From assembly GCA_022376925.1 (NCBI GenBank), contig JAIOJX010000024.1:167059608-167123607 (forward strand): a stretch of DNA of 64,000 nucleotides, in the 5' to 3' direction. The translations under genes were made by a program, and so were the position numbers. Source of the stretch: Tragulus kanchil. Its lineage: Eukaryota; Chordata; Mammalia; Artiodactyla; Tragulidae. Below the pieces are notes generated by a model that worked only from the letters and a program-made list of their open reading frames with translations, made no database searches and was not told the origin of the DNA. Positions 1 through 12,000 of this stretch are shown here, piece after piece (within the stretch, counting starts at the first letter, position 1; each line of letters begins with the position of its first letter).

Positions 1-69
1 GCCCATCCCCATTATGGAGTGTAATCTGCTTTATTATTCTCTTCTTTTTAATTCAAAATATGCTTCTTT

Positions 70-265
70 AGGAATTCTCTTATAGCTCAGCTGGTAAAGA
101 ATCTGCCTGTAATGTTGGAGACCCCGGTTCAATTCCTAGGTCGGGCAGTTCCCCTGGCGAAGGGATAGGCCACCCACTCCAGCATTCCTTCCTGGAGAAC
201 TCCAGGGCTGGCCCATGGGCGGCAAAGCGGCGAACACGGCTGAGCGCGCGACTTTCACTGGTATC
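70..265 (+). mobile_element. Bov-tA SINE
   Basis: tRNA-like head (TATAGCTCAGCTGGTAAAGA) joined to the BovA unit (CACCCACTCCAGCATTCC), ending GCGCGACTTTCACT. Ruminant-specific family. Confidence 0.88.
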
Positions 266-507
266 TTTACCTTCAGTCAGGTGGTGCACAGAAGACTCCA
301 CTTATCTTCAGGACCACATTTTAAACATTTAGGCAGTAAGACTGACAACTTGCGCATTCCAGAAAGAACATCACTGCCTAATACAGATTCGTGACAAAAA
401 TAGGCTGTGCTTTATTTTACTATTTTCCTGATTCCCTACGAGAGAACCCACCACTGTTCATAAGCTCTGCTGACTCTTTGGTGTATTTAAAGATGCTAGT
501 GAAGAGG

Positions 508-735
508 TTCCTGGCTTCCCAGGTGGCCCCAGCAGTCAAGAAGCTGCCTGCCAATGCAGGCGACACAGCAGATGCTGGTTAGATCCCTGGGTCGGGTAGA
601 CGCCCTGGTGGAGGGCATGGCAACCCACTCCAGTGCTCCTGTCTGGAGAATTCCATGCACAGAGGAGCCTGGTGGGCTACAGTCCACAGCATCACAAAGA
701 GTCGGACACGACGGAAGCAACTTAGCATGCACACA
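508..735 (+). mobile_element. Bov-tA SINE
   Basis: Head GCTTCCCAGGTGGCCC, BovA body with CAACCCACTCCAGTGCTCCT and tail AAGAGTCGGACACGACGGAA. Confidence 0.88.
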
Positions 736-2415
736 GGCAAAGAGGTTCTGCTCTTATACTAGGTATGATGATGTTTACCTTCTTATTATTGTTATGCATC
801 ATCTGTGAAAAATATTATTTTAATGAGAAATAACAACTCCTTTAAAACATTTTTATAGAATCATGGCTATGAACAAAATTTCTACTTTGCGAGAAAATTA
901 AATCCCAGTAAAATGTCTTTAAGTCTGTCCCTGACACATAAATTCAGAAAATTTATAAATGGAACTCAAGGTGCCCTTTAAAATAAATGCATACTACTGT
1001 GTGTGCACCTTCTGCATCCTAACAGGCCTTTCTTGCCTTTGAAGCACTGTAGGTGGTGTGTCTCCCCTTCCAACTCAGCATTGTTTGTGGGGGTTCAAGC
1101 CTGAGCTAGACTCTGAGCTTCTCAGCCTATAGGCAAGGAGTTTCACCCAGCGGTCCACAGGCTGTCAGCTGTGGACTCTCACAGGTGTCTAATGATGCGT
1201 AAGCAACAATTTTATAGTCTCCAAGTGAGACTGCTTGATATCTGGCCCTCACAGACGATAGCTTTTTGGAGTTTGTCTTCTGTTTTTCACCATTTCCACT
1301 TCCCAAATCTGCCTTCTACATGATGCTCTGAATTAGGCATTCGTCCAGGACGGATGGCTCTTTTAACAGGGGAGAGCTAAGCAGAGACACGTTCTAGATG
1401 TCATAAATTTTTCTGCCCAAGGTGTTGCCTTGGAAATAGCTGTTGTCGCGTGAGAAAACGTCATTGCACATGTGAGACTCTGAGGGCAGACGGCTAGAGG
1501 ATGGAGACAATGGCAGGAGGGAAAACGGGCAAGGAAGCGCTGAGGAGAAGCACAGAGGCTTCATCACCCTGTGGCCCGCACCACTGGGATACTTCACATT
1601 TCTTGCACCCATGCTATTACGGGACTTGAGCTGAGCACCCGAGGACAGGGGTTCCATTGCTTTAATGTCTGTTCCCCTGACACCAATGAAATGATGTAAT
1701 CTGGAAGACGCGCCCTGCAGTATGCCTAGATGGGAGGAGAAAGCCGCTGTCGGTGTCTGGGCACAAGCCCCCACTTGGGTCAGGGTTTCCGGCCTGGTCT
1801 GGCACCTTGGACTTGGTGCACAGTGCCGTGTAACCCACTGGCTCCTGCATTTACCCAGGAAGACCTCACTTGTGACTGCATTTAGCTGTGAACCTGCTAA
1901 GTATGATAAACTGAATCAACTGCTTACAAGAGAAAAAATTAGGGAGGTTCAAGAGGGAGGGGACGTACATACACCTATGGCTAACTCATGTTGATGCAGG
2001 CAGAGACCAGAGCAATACTGTACAGCGATTATCCTTCAATTAAAAATGAATTTAAAAAGTCAAAGCGTTTTAGCACATGTGCCTTCCCCCATGCACCCAT
2101 GTATTTTGTTAGGGAGGAGTTCCTATACTCCAGTCTCTCTGTGCTGCCTCTCAGCTGCCTAAAGCCCTCGATGGAACCTCGGTTCTCACAGGACTCCCAC
2201 CTTCTTATCTTCACTTTCCAAAGCATACCGACATGTACCTGTCCTCTGTTTAATTCTCTCTCTTTAATAAGAGTGTGCTTGACTTGGGAAATGAGTTTAA
2301 TGCTAAGAAAGGAAGGTTTTCTCAGAGATGATACATTTTCATACGAAGGAAAGAATATTGCTGACATTTCACCTGCCGTGATAAATCGGAGGAGGGATTA
2401 TAAACGACCTGGCCT

Positions 2416-2540
2416 GGGGGACTCCTCTGGCGGCCCAGTGGGTGAGACTCTGCACTCCCTCGGCAGCCAGCAAGCACGAGTCTGATCCCCGGGGGAGCAT
2501 CGTGGTCCCACAAGCCACCTGGCACAGCAAACAACAACAG
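2416..2540 (+). mobile_element. CHR-type tRNA-derived SINE
   Basis: Head GGGGGACTCCTCTGGCGGCC with CAGTGGGTGAGACTCTGCAC and GAGTCTGATCCCCGGG, a diverged CHR head and short body. Confidence 0.65.
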
Positions 2541-3314
2541 GGGAAAAAGAAGGAGAACACGTCTACCTTGTCCATCTTATTATTTTAATTGTGAACAACA
2601 AATCCTGGGAAGAAAGCAACATTATTTCAAAGGCAACACCCGCAGGTGAGCCAGAGTACCATCAGCCGCTCCGCAGCCTGAACAGACCCACCGAGAGGAG
2701 GCGAACAGCTGTATGTGGGGCCGTGGGGGGCACTGGGCCTCAGTCTGGTCGGAAGAACAGGCCCGGAGTTTCATTTACACAGCACTTTGCCACCAAACTG
2801 ATTAAAATGTTACCTGATCCAGGAACAGGGGGTGAGGCGTGGGTCCTGACGGAGCTTATGGAGAGTCTTAAACCACGTCTCCACTTTCCCTCCTAGGTGC
2901 GGGCCACTCCACAGGCAGGCAGCACGCGTGCCAGGCGTCAGTTTAACCCCTGTTGAACATAAACACGGACATTTTTCAAACATCCATATCCACCGTGTTT
3001 ATCCATGTTTCAAATATCCAGATCCCTTCTGTTTATCCATATTGAAAGATAATTTGGAACAGCGAGAATCCTCTCTATAATCTGATAATGATATTTCACA
3101 CATTTACAGGATAAAAATACAAGAGCTTTTCCATACAGCAGCAACCATGAAGCAGTGGGGGAGAATCTACTTGTGCATTTTCCCCTTATCCCCAATCATC
3201 ACACTCCTGTACACAGATCTGTGCACAGAGCTGCTCCAGTCATCCCATTTTCACCTAAGAATAGACTATACAAAGCCCACACTCCCCATACCAGACAAAA
3301 ACAGGCAGAGACAC

Positions 3315-3332
3315 TCACTCACTCACTCACTC
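3315..3332 (+). repeat. (ACTC)n microsatellite
   Basis: Four consecutive CACT units. Confidence 0.8.
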
Positions 3333-3867
3333 TATGTTGAAAAAATGCTCATCTCTCCATAGAGGCATTGCCTAATCCCTGAGCTATCTATGCAGTTCAC
3401 AGCCCAGTCAGACCCCCTGAGAGGATGCAAGTTCTTATTTTTCACATGTCTATATATGCAGTATACTCTCACCTCTATTCTAAAACTCTAATGGAATAAC
3501 TTACACGGAAGAAACATCAACCAGAATGGTATGCTGTTTTTACACTTCTCTGCCACAAATAGGACCACACAAATGGCCTGAGCATGGTACTTCTCTGCAC
3601 TTGGCAGATTATAGAAGGACATACTGATGGATTTAGAATTCTAAAATGTTGCAGACAGAAGATTACAGACTCCCCAATAATGTATAAAGAATCTCATTCT
3701 CCAGTTAAAATTTCAAAAATCATCCGTAAGATTTCTCACAGATAGCTATTTCAAAAATAAATTCAGATTGAAGAGACGGTTTCCTCATTTCTTAATGTGG
3801 ACTGTGATGCTGGGAAAGACTGAAGGCAAAAAAAGGGGGGCAGCAGAGGATGAGATACTTAGTCCAT

Positions 3868-3990
3868 TGCACCAATGACTCAATGCACATGAATTTGAGC
3901 AAACTCTGGGAAGGACAGGGAAGCTTAGAGCGCTGTAGTCCACAGGTCACTAAGAGCTGGACACAGCTTAGTAACTGGAAAACAACAAAC
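3868..3990 (+). mobile_element. BovA/BovB-derived fragment, block 1 copy one
   Basis: ATGAATTTGAGCAAACTCTG and AGAGCTGGACACAGCTTAGT match the BovB-tail/BovA segment. Second copy at 4973. Confidence 0.75.
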
Positions 3991-4037
3991 AGGGAGTTCA
4001 TGACCACCGGCATAAACACGTATAGTTTTTAATTTTT

Positions 4038-4146
4038 TGGCTGACCCACGTGACATGAATCCCTTAGTTTCCTGACCAGGGACTGAACCCATGTCCTCTG
4101 CAGTGAAAGTGTCAAATCTTAACCAGTGGACTGCCAAGAACTCCCC
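4038..4146 (-). mobile_element. CHR-type SINE, block 1 copy one
   Basis: Reverse head TTAACCAGTGGACTGCCAAG then AACTCCC, with CTGACCAGGGACTGAACCCA. Second copy 5143. Confidence 0.7.
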
Positions 4147-4972
4147 ACCATAGATATTTTAAAATGCAAATGTCTCCTTTTGTAATCTACTCAGTGTAAA
4201 CTAGAGACTGGTTCTTATCCAATCCTTTGAGTAAAGATCCACGAGTCTCCTGCTGAGTAGCCTGGGTGCTCTTTCTCCCTTTCTGCAGCCTAGCAACATG
4301 CGAGCTCAGCAGGGTGGCTGGAAGGCTTCAGGTGAAAACTAGAATTGATAAGGAAAATTCCACAGGTGAACAGTTGCAAAAATCTTATTTTTTTAAGCCA
4401 AAAAACTGTAAGTGAAATAGAAAAACTCCGTTTTCCAAATTGGACGAGTGATCCCTGCTCCTTCCCCACTTCTCTCTAAGTATGCCAGGAGGCAGGGAGT
4501 AGGGATTCCTCCTTTGGAACCTCTTCCAGGCCGAGGTACAACCTTCCAAGGGTTAGCTAGCAGCTGGAGGACCCTGAGCATTTGGTGAATTTTGAGGCTA
4601 TACATTTTTGCATTGGGTCTGCACTTTTTTCAAGTCACATAGGTTTAACCACATGCTAGCTGGTACTTCTCGGGCACTTTGGAAAAGGATGGTACTTCCC
4701 TGCACTTGGCAGATTATAGAAGGACATACTGATGGATTTAGAATTCTAAAATGTTGCAGACAGAAGATTACAGACTCCCCAATAATGTATAAAGAATCTC
4801 ATTCTCCAGTTAAAATTTCAAAAATCATCCGTAAGATTTCTCACAGATAGCTATTTCAAAAATAAATTCAGATTGAAGAGACGGTTTCCTCATTTCTTAA
4901 TGTGGACTGTGATGCTGGGAAAGACTGAAGGCAAAAAAAGGGGGGCAGCAGAGGATGAGATACTTAGTCCAT

Positions 4973-5095
4973 TGCACCAATGACTCAATGCACATGAATT
5001 TGAGCAAACTCTGGGAAGGACAGGGAAGCTTAGAGCGCTGTAGTCCACAGGTCACTAAGAGCTGGACACAGCTTAGTAACTGGAAAACAACAAAC
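4973..5095 (+). mobile_element. BovA/BovB-derived fragment, block 1 copy two
   Basis: Copy of the fragment at 3868. Confidence 0.75.
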
Positions 5096-5142
5096 AGGGA
5101 GTTCATGACCACCGGCATAAACACGTATAGTTTTTAATTTTT

Positions 5143-5251
5143 TGGCTGACCCACGTGACATGAATCCCTTAGTTTCCTGACCAGGGACTGAACCCATGTC
5201 CTCTGCAGTGAAAGTGTCAAATCTTAACCAGTGGACTGCCAAGAACTCCCC
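5143..5251 (-). mobile_element. CHR-type SINE, block 1 copy two
   Basis: Copy of the element at 4038. Confidence 0.7.
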
Positions 5252-5807
5252 ACCATAGATATTTTAAAATGCAAATGTCTCCTTTTGTAATCTACTCAGT
5301 GTAAACTAGAGACTGGTTCTTATCCAATCCTTTGAGTAAAGATCCACGAGTCTCCTGCTGAGTAGCCTGGGTGCTCTTTCTCCCTTTCTGCAGCCTAGCA
5401 ACATGCGAGCTCAGCAGGGTGGCTGGAAGGCTTCAGGTGAAAACTAGAATTGATAAGGAAAATTCCACAGGTGAACAGTTGCAAAAATCTTATTTTTTTA
5501 AGCCAAAAAACTGTAAGTGAAATAGAAAAACTCCGTTTTCCAAATTGGACGAGTGATCCCTGCTCCTTCCCCACTTCTCTCTAAGTATGCCAGGAGGCAG
5601 GGAGTAGGGATTCCTCCTTTGGAACCTCTTCCAGGCCGAGGTACAACCTTCCAAGGGTTAGCTAGCAGCTGGAGGACCCTGAGCATTTGGTGAATTTTGA
5701 GGCTATACATTTTTGCATTGGGTCTGCACTGTTGATGTGTTTATTCAAGTCACATATTGCTTGATAATACTGAAGTTTGAGAACCCGTGGCCCCGTGCAT
5801 GAAGGGA

Positions 5808-5850
5808 TGTAGCCTGGCGGGCTACAGTCCATGGGGTCCCAAAGAGTATT
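5808..5850 (+). mobile_element. Short BovA tail fragment, block 2 copy one
   Basis: CTGGCGGGCTACAGTCCATG then GGGTCCCAAAGAGT, the BovA 3' part only. Second copy at 6942. Confidence 0.65.
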
Positions 5851-6029
5851 TAATTATTTAATTACATTTACCTGTAATTTGTAAGAAGTAAATATCAAAA
5901 ATCTCACCCTTACTCCCACAGACCACATTAAGTTATTTTCCCCCAAACTTTAAACATTGTATTCTGTACTGGCATAAAGCTGATTAACAATGTTGTGGTA
6001 GTTTTAGGTCTTCAGATAGTTGAGAGTTA

Positions 6030-6256
6030 CATGCGTGCGTGCTAAACAGCTTCAGTTGTGCCTGACTCTCTGCGACCTCACGGACCGCAGCGCACCAGGC
6101 TCCTCTGTCCATGGGATTCTCCAGGCAAGAATGCTGGGTGGGCTGCCGTTTCCTCCTCCAGGGGATCTTCCTCACTCAGGCATTGATCCCAAGTCTCTTA
6201 TGTCTCCTGCATTGGCAGGCAAGTTCTTTACCACTAACGCCGCCTGGGAAACCATT
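6030..6256 (-). mobile_element. Bov-tA SINE, block 2 copy one
   Basis: Reverse of the family: TTGTGCCTGACTCTCTGCGA at the tail side, GGGATTCTCCAGGCAAGAAT, and head GGCAGGCAAGTTCTTTACCA. Confidence 0.9.
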
Positions 6257-6941
6257 AAGAGTGGTATAAATGGGGATAAAAAGCAGAAAGACTTTTTGGA
6301 ATTTTGGTTTAAAAAAGTATCTTCTTTAAATTAAGTGCTTCCTTAACATGTCATTATGGCAAAAGCTTAGTAAGTTTTCTTTGTGGTAAATATGTAGAAA
6401 AGGCTTAAGCATGTGCATTCATTCTATGATCTCAACTCAGTCCACTACAGCACAACAGTTTCTGTGATTATTGGATGGGATTCTCTTTCTTCCAGTTAGT
6501 GTTAGCAAGACGAAACAGCAGAGACAATTCTTCAGAAGTTTAATTCTTGGAGGACCTCAGTTGAGTAGGTGAAAATTCTGTAATAGGAACTGGACAAACT
6601 GGAAACACTATCTTGTTGGGATAAAACCATGTGCATCACCATTTGTAACATGGTATTCTGAGGATTACATCTGTGAGGAAAATCTAGTAGAAGATTCAGA
6701 AGACAATATTTCAATAAAGTATGCCAGGAGGCAGGGAGTAGGGATTCCTCCTTTGGAACCTCTTCCAGGCCGAGGTACAACCTTCCAAGGGTTAGCTAGC
6801 AGCTGGAGGACCCTGAGCATTTGGTGAATTTTGAGGCTATACATTTTTGCATTGGGTCTGCACTGTTGATGTGTTTATTCAAGTCACATATTGCTTGATA
6901 ATACTGAAGTTTGAGAACCCGTGGCCCCGTGCATGAAGGGA

Positions 6942-6984
6942 TGTAGCCTGGCGGGCTACAGTCCATGGGGTCCCAAAGAGTATT
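6942..6984 (+). mobile_element. Short BovA tail fragment, block 2 copy two
   Basis: Copy of the fragment at 5808. Confidence 0.65.
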
Positions 6985-7163
6985 TAATTATTTAATTACA
7001 TTTACCTGTAATTTGTAAGAAGTAAATATCAAAAATCTCACCCTTACTCCCACAGACCACATTAAGTTATTTTCCCCCAAACTTTAAACATTGTATTCTG
7101 TACTGGCATAAAGCTGATTAACAATGTTGTGGTAGTTTTAGGTCTTCAGATAGTTGAGAGTTA

Positions 7164-7390
7164 CATGCGTGCGTGCTAAACAGCTTCAGTTGTGCCTGAC
7201 TCTCTGCGACCTCACGGACCGCAGCGCACCAGGCTCCTCTGTCCATGGGATTCTCCAGGCAAGAATGCTGGGTGGGCTGCCGTTTCCTCCTCCAGGGGAT
7301 CTTCCTCACTCAGGCATTGATCCCAAGTCTCTTATGTCTCCTGCATTGGCAGGCAAGTTCTTTACCACTAACGCCGCCTGGGAAACCATT
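7164..7390 (-). mobile_element. Bov-tA SINE, block 2 copy two
   Basis: Copy of the element at 6030. Confidence 0.9.
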
Positions 7391-7953
7391 AAGAGTGGTA
7401 TAAATGGGGATAAAAAGCAGAAAGACTTTTTGGAATTTTGGTTTAAAAAAGTATCTTCTTTAAATTAAGTGCTTCCTTAACATGTCATTATGGCAAAAGC
7501 TTAGTAAGTTTTCTTTGTGGTAAATATGTAGAAAAGGCTTAAGCATGTGCATTCATTCTATGATCTCAACTCAGTCCACTACAGCACAACAGTTTCTGTG
7601 ATTATTGGATGGGATTCTCTTTCTTCCAGTTAGTGTTAGCAAGACGAAACAGCAGAGACAATTCTTCAGAAGTTTAATTCTTGGAGGACCTCAGTTGAGT
7701 AGGTGAAAATTCTGTAATAGGAACTGGACAAACTGGAAACACTATCTTGTTGGGATAAAACCATGTGCATCACCATTTGTAACATGGTATTCTGAGGATT
7801 ACATCTGTGAGGAAAATCTAGTAGAAGATTCAGAAGACAATATTTCAATAGAGAACCATTGAAGAACATAATAACCAGATTAAAACTTTTCTGTTTAGGT
7901 AGAAAAACAAAGGCAGAAAGGAAAGAAAGCTTAAGTCTATAAAATCGTGAAGG

Positions 7954-8185
7954 GGGCTTCCCTGGTGGTCCAGTGGGTCAAGAGCCCGCCTTGCAGTGCA
8001 AGGGGCACCAGTTCAATCCCTGGCCCAGGAAGATCCCGCGTACCGCGGAGCAGCTGGAACAGTGTGTCCAATTATGAGCCAGCGCTCTGGAGCACATGCG
8101 CCCAGAACTGGTGCTCTGCAAGGAGAGAGGCCACTGCGATGGGAGGCCCACACAGGTCAAAGAATAATAAAGATGGATGAAAAAA
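7954..8185 (+). mobile_element. CHR-type SINE, long body, with target duplications
   Basis: Head GGCTTCCCTGGTGGTCCAGT, body GGAGCACATGCGCCCAGAAC, A-rich tail. Perfect 14-base target duplication AAAATCGTGAAGGG at 7941-7954 and 8186-8199 proves retroposition. Confidence 0.92.
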
Positions 8186-8927
8186 AAAATCGTGAAGGGG
8201 TAAAAAACAGTAAGTATAGTTGCTCATTAAATCGTGAAATCACAGAATGAAGATGTGTTTCTAAAACTTATACTAAGCTTAGGCCAATCAGGCCGAAGTG
8301 TAACTACATGTAAAAAAAATGGAATGTGAATCACAGTAAGTGGTGATATACTAAACTTTTTACAACTTAAGGTAAACCAATCTGGTAGAGTCTTAATGAA
8401 GTGCAAACAGTGGTGAATGAGTAACCTTTGAAGTTGACATCCAGGAGAATGGCCACCATTTTTCTGGTGATGCATCCCCTAGAGATAAAATGTTTGATGA
8501 GCCATGCAACTGGCCCAGTGGGATGATCATTCTGATTTTAGAAAATAAAAACTATGAATAGGAAAGACTGAGTGATTAATTAAAAAAAAAAAAAAACAGG
8601 ACACTTATGCTTTGACTAAAGAACAGCTGGGATGAACATTTATGCATATGATTATACATTTTATCACACATATGAAAACTAAATTTTCTCAGAAAATACT
8701 AAGTTGTGGTTCACTTATGTTATTTTGGGATAAGCATGTTTTATCGACCTATAAGGCCCATATAAACTGTGCTCTCTCCCACCTCTCTGAGATTTCTCGC
8801 ATCTTGACCCGTCATTCAGTCTACATCAGCCACACTGCCTTCTTGCCGTCCCTCCTGAACATGCGCCTTCTCCCACCTCCCTGCCTCCACTGGGGCTGCG
8901 CCCATCGCCTGCATGCTTTCCCCCTCA

Positions 8928-9385
8928 GCTCAGCTCAGCCGCTCGGTTGTGTCTGACTCTTTGTGACCCCCTGGACTGCAGCACGCCAGGCTTCCTCATC
9001 CTTCATCTCCTGGAGCCTGCTCAAATTCACGTCCACCCAGTGGGTGATGCCATCGACCATCTCGTCCTCTGTCGTCCCCTTCTCCTTCTGTCTTCTATTT
9101 TTCCCAACATCAGGGTCTTTTCCAGTGAGTCGGGTCTTCGCATCAAGTGGCCAGCATACTGGAGTTTCAGCTTCAGCATCAGTCCTTCTAAAGAATATTC
9201 AGGGTTGATTTCCTTTAGGATGGACTGGTTTGATCTCCTCAAAGTCCAAGGGATTCTCAGGAGTCTTGGTTACAGTTCTTCGGCACCCAGCCTTCATCAC
9301 GGCCCAACTCTCACATCCATACATGACTACTGGGAAAACCGTAGTTTTGACTATGCGGATCTCTGTCCCTCCAAGTATATATGAC
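8928..9385 (-). mobile_element. BovB (RTE-type) LINE, 5'-truncated
   Basis: Reverse strand encodes the C-terminal tail of the BovB reverse-transcriptase polyprotein in pieces: VFPVVMYGCESWAV, RRSNQSILKEINPEYSLEGL, LKLQYAGHLMRRPDSLEKTL. The frame is broken. BovB is abundant in ruminants and absent from most other mammals, so it is a strong taxonomic marker. The 3' end merges with the BovA-like sequence at 8928-9000. Confidence 0.93.
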
Positions 9386-10467
9386 ATGCTCCCTTACTTA
9401 GCGCTATGGAAATGACATTTTGTCAAAAAGCCCTTCCCTAAATATCTCATCAAAAATACCACTGTCTTTGCTGGCCCTTTACTGGGTTTTATTTTCATTT
9501 TAGCAACACCTAAGATAGTATATATTTTACCTGTCAACAATATAGGGACCACGGGCACCAAGCCTCTGCAAAGATGAAGATCCAAGTGTAACTTCGAGTG
9601 GAGCATCTGAATTCCAGGTTCCTCTGGATCTAGTTCACTTCTACAACCGCAGATTTGACCAGCCTCAGATTGTGTACTACTGTAGTATTTATTATTAAAA
9701 AAAATTTCACACTTAAGTGGACCCGGGCAGTTCAGACTAAGTTTGCCCAAGGGTCAAACACATAGTTAAAAGACCAGTCTTTAAAAAAAAAAAAAACCGA
9801 TAAAAATAACTAAGCAATAAAAAATTAAAAAACAGCGCGGCCCGACCTTGGTCGCGAAGTGACTTTGGGGGTGACTGAATCCGGTGGAGTTACAGGCCAC
9901 GGTCCCCACGTTCACAGGGACAACCCACGTGTCTCGCGGACAGAAAAGCTGGAGGTGTGTTTAACGGTGTGCGGGCATGTATCGGGTTCTTTACAACTGT
10001 ATCCATTCTTTCCTTACCAGCGGCGTGGCTTCGGAGAATACACCTTCCCGCTCAGACTCTGAGCTCTCCCCTCCCCTCGCTGGGCAGCCTCAACTCTCCC
10101 AGCTGAGGACGCCGCGCCAAGAGCCGCCCGGCTTCCCCGCTGCACCGCCCAGGCTGAGAGGAACACCCGGGCGGCAGCGCTCAGCCTGGGAGAGGCGGGC
10201 GCACGCAGCAGGCGGACACGCTCGCGGCGACGGACCGCGGCGCGGCCGCTGCCCAGACCGCCTATGGCAGCGCGCCCCGCCGCCCTCCTCCCTGCCCGCG
10301 CGGCCGGCGGCGCCGGGGAGGCGCCCGCAGCTCGGGCGCGCGCGCGCGCGTGACGTCACAGGCGCGACGCCTCGCCGCGCAGTGCGAGCTGGGAGTCGGG
10401 GACGCGCTGGGCGGCCTTCCGTGCGGGCAGCGAGTCCTGCTCGAGGTGGTGGGAGATGGGCCGTTGG
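9386..10467 (+). repeat. Duplicate block 3, first copy (promoter)
   Basis: Matches 10512-11596 in direct orientation at an offset of about 1126. It carries the upstream AT-rich flank and the GC-rich promoter, including a second TGACGTCA at 10351-10358, but stops at CCGTTGG before the exon 1 donor. Small differences sit near the EcoRI-like GAATTC (GAATAC here) and in the CG run before the CRE. The join at 10468-10511 contains unmatched filler. Likely a false assembly duplication of the promoter. Confidence 0.85.
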
Positions 10468-10511
10468 GCCGGGCGGGGCCGGCGGCTATTTTGCTAGACC
10501 CCCAAGTATAT

Positions 10512-11596
10512 ATGCTCCCTTACTTAGCGCTATGGAAATGACATTTTGTCAAAAAGCCCTTCCCTAAATATCTCATCAAAAATACCACTGTCTTTGCTGG
10601 CCCTTTACTGGGTTTTATTTTCATTTTAGCAACACCTAAGATAGTATATATTTTACCTGTCAACAATATAGGGACCACGGGCACCAAGCCTCTGCAAAGA
10701 TGAAGATCCAAGTGTAACTTCGAGTGGAGCATCTGAATTCCAGGTTCCTCTGGATCTAGTTCACTTCTACAACCGCAGATTTGACCAGCCTCAGATTGTG
10801 TACTACTGTAGTATTTATTATTAAAAAAAATTTCACACTTAAGTGGACCCGGGCAGTTCAGACTAAGTTTGCCCAAGGGTCAAACACATAGTTAAAAGAC
10901 CAGTCTTTAAAAAAAAAAAAAACCGATAAAAATAACTAAGCAATAAAAAATTAAAAAACAGCGCGGCCCGACCTTGGTCGCGAAGTGACTTTGGGGGTGA
11001 CTGAATCCGGTGGAGTTACAGGCCACGGTCCCCACGTTCACAGGGACAACCCACGTGTCTCGCGGACAGAAAAGCTGGAGGTGTGTTTAACGGTGTGCGG
11101 GCATGTATCGGGTTCTTTACAACTGTATCCATTCTTTCCTTACCAGCGGCGTGGCTTCGGAGAATTCAACTTCCCCGCTCAGAATCTGAGCTCTCCCCTC
11201 CCCTCGCTGGGCAGCCTCAACTCTCCCAGCTGAGGACGCCGCGCCAAGAGCCGCCCGGCTTCCCCGCTGCACCGCCCAGGCTGAGAGGAACACCCGGGCG
11301 GCAGCGCTCAGCCTGGGAGAGGCGGGCGCACGCAGCAGGCGGACACGCTCGCGGCGACGGACCGCGGCGCGGCCGCTGCCCAGACCGCCTATGGCAGCGC
11401 GCCCCGCCGCCCTCCTCCCTGCCCGCGCGGCCGGCGGCGCCGGGGAGGCGCCCGCAGCTCGGGGCGCGCGCGCGCGGCGTGACGTCACAGGCGCGACGCC
11501 TCGCCGCGCAGTGCGAGCTGGGAGTCGGGGACGCGCTGGGCGGCCTTCCGTGCGGGCAGCGAGTCCTGCTCGAGGTGGTGGGAGATGGGCCGTTGG
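10512..11596 (+). repeat. Duplicate block 3, second copy (promoter)
   Basis: Second copy of the block beginning at 9386. It is the copy contiguous with the exon 1 donor and intron 1, so it is the one to keep in a gene model. Confidence 0.85.
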
Positions 11597-12000
11597 CGAG
11601 GAGGCCGGCGGCAGTGACGCGCGCCGGGCGCCGCGGTGAGTGCGGGGCTGGCTCCCGGCCTTTGACGCTCGGGACTCGGGTGCAGCGCAGCCCCTTCCCC
11701 GGCCGCCCGCTGCGGACCGCCCGGGGGCGCGGCGCTGTCCTCGGAGGGGGGCGGGACGACCCCGAGCGCAGCCTCGGCTCCCGGGGGAAGGGCCGCGTCG
11801 CGAGTCCCGCCCGGCGCCCTCCGCCAGGGCGCGGGCCGTGCGCCCGCAGGCGGCGGCCTCGGCCGCTCTTCCGTCTTCCCGGACGCCCGGGCCGGCTGTG
11901 ACCTCCTTCCTGCGGCCCCTGGTTCAGACTCCGCCCGCGAGCTGCATCCCCGCCCGAGGGCAGGCTCTCGGAGGGCGTCCAGCCCGCCTCTGGCCCGTTC
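11155..12000 (+). promoter_or_regulatory. USP8: USP8 CpG-island promoter with CRE site
   Basis: Strongly GC- and CpG-rich block without a TATA box, ending in the exon 1 splice donor. A perfect cAMP-response/ATF palindrome TGACGTCA lies at 11480-11487, about 150 bases before the donor. This is the typical layout of a housekeeping promoter and it precedes the first coding exon by 12.5 kb. Its 5' part is repeated at 10030-10467, but only this copy continues into the donor and intron. The transcription start cannot be fixed from sequence alone. Confidence 0.8.
11488..11635 (+). other. USP8: USP8 exon 1 (non-coding), 5' end approximate
   Basis: The CpG island contains a consensus donor, CCGCG|GTGAGT, with GT at 11636-11637. 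The initiator ATG lies in the next exon at 24548, so this exon is 5' untranslated. The 5' boundary given is a guess placed just after the CRE. The duplicated upstream copy stops matching at 10467, before this donor, so it could not serve as a spliced first exon. Confidence 0.6.

Larger units (their letters stand above)
3584..4640 (+). repeat. Duplicate block 1, first copy
   Basis: Direct repeat of 4689-5755 at offset 1105, near-identical, with filler 4641-4688 between. Contains a BovA fragment and an antisense CHR fragment. The first copy lacks 11 bases near its right end. Confidence 0.9.
4689..5755 (+). repeat. Duplicate block 1, second copy
   Basis: Second copy of 3584-4640. Its right 150 bases are also the start of block 2, so that stretch occurs three times. 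Confidence 0.9.
5583..6716 (+). repeat. Duplicate block 2, first copy
   Basis: Direct repeat abutting its second copy exactly at 6717, unit 1134. Contains an L1 3' remnant around 5945-6010 and an antisense Bov-tA. Confidence 0.92.
6717..7850 (+). repeat. Duplicate block 2, second copy
   Basis: Same as 5583-6716 at offset 1134; matching ends at TCAATA (7845-7850). Confidence 0.92.
1..9385. other. USP8 upstream flank, no gene seen
   Basis: Outside the SINEs, BovB and duplicate blocks 1-2 listed separately, 740-2415, 2541-3583 and 8200-8927 show no recognisable coding or RNA gene. Small open frames here follow SINE sequence or are chance. Confidence 0.6.

Noticed and set aside
9027..9387. Minus-strand reverse-transcriptase-like gene
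   Set aside because: Only the C-terminal tail of a BovB LINE with broken frame.
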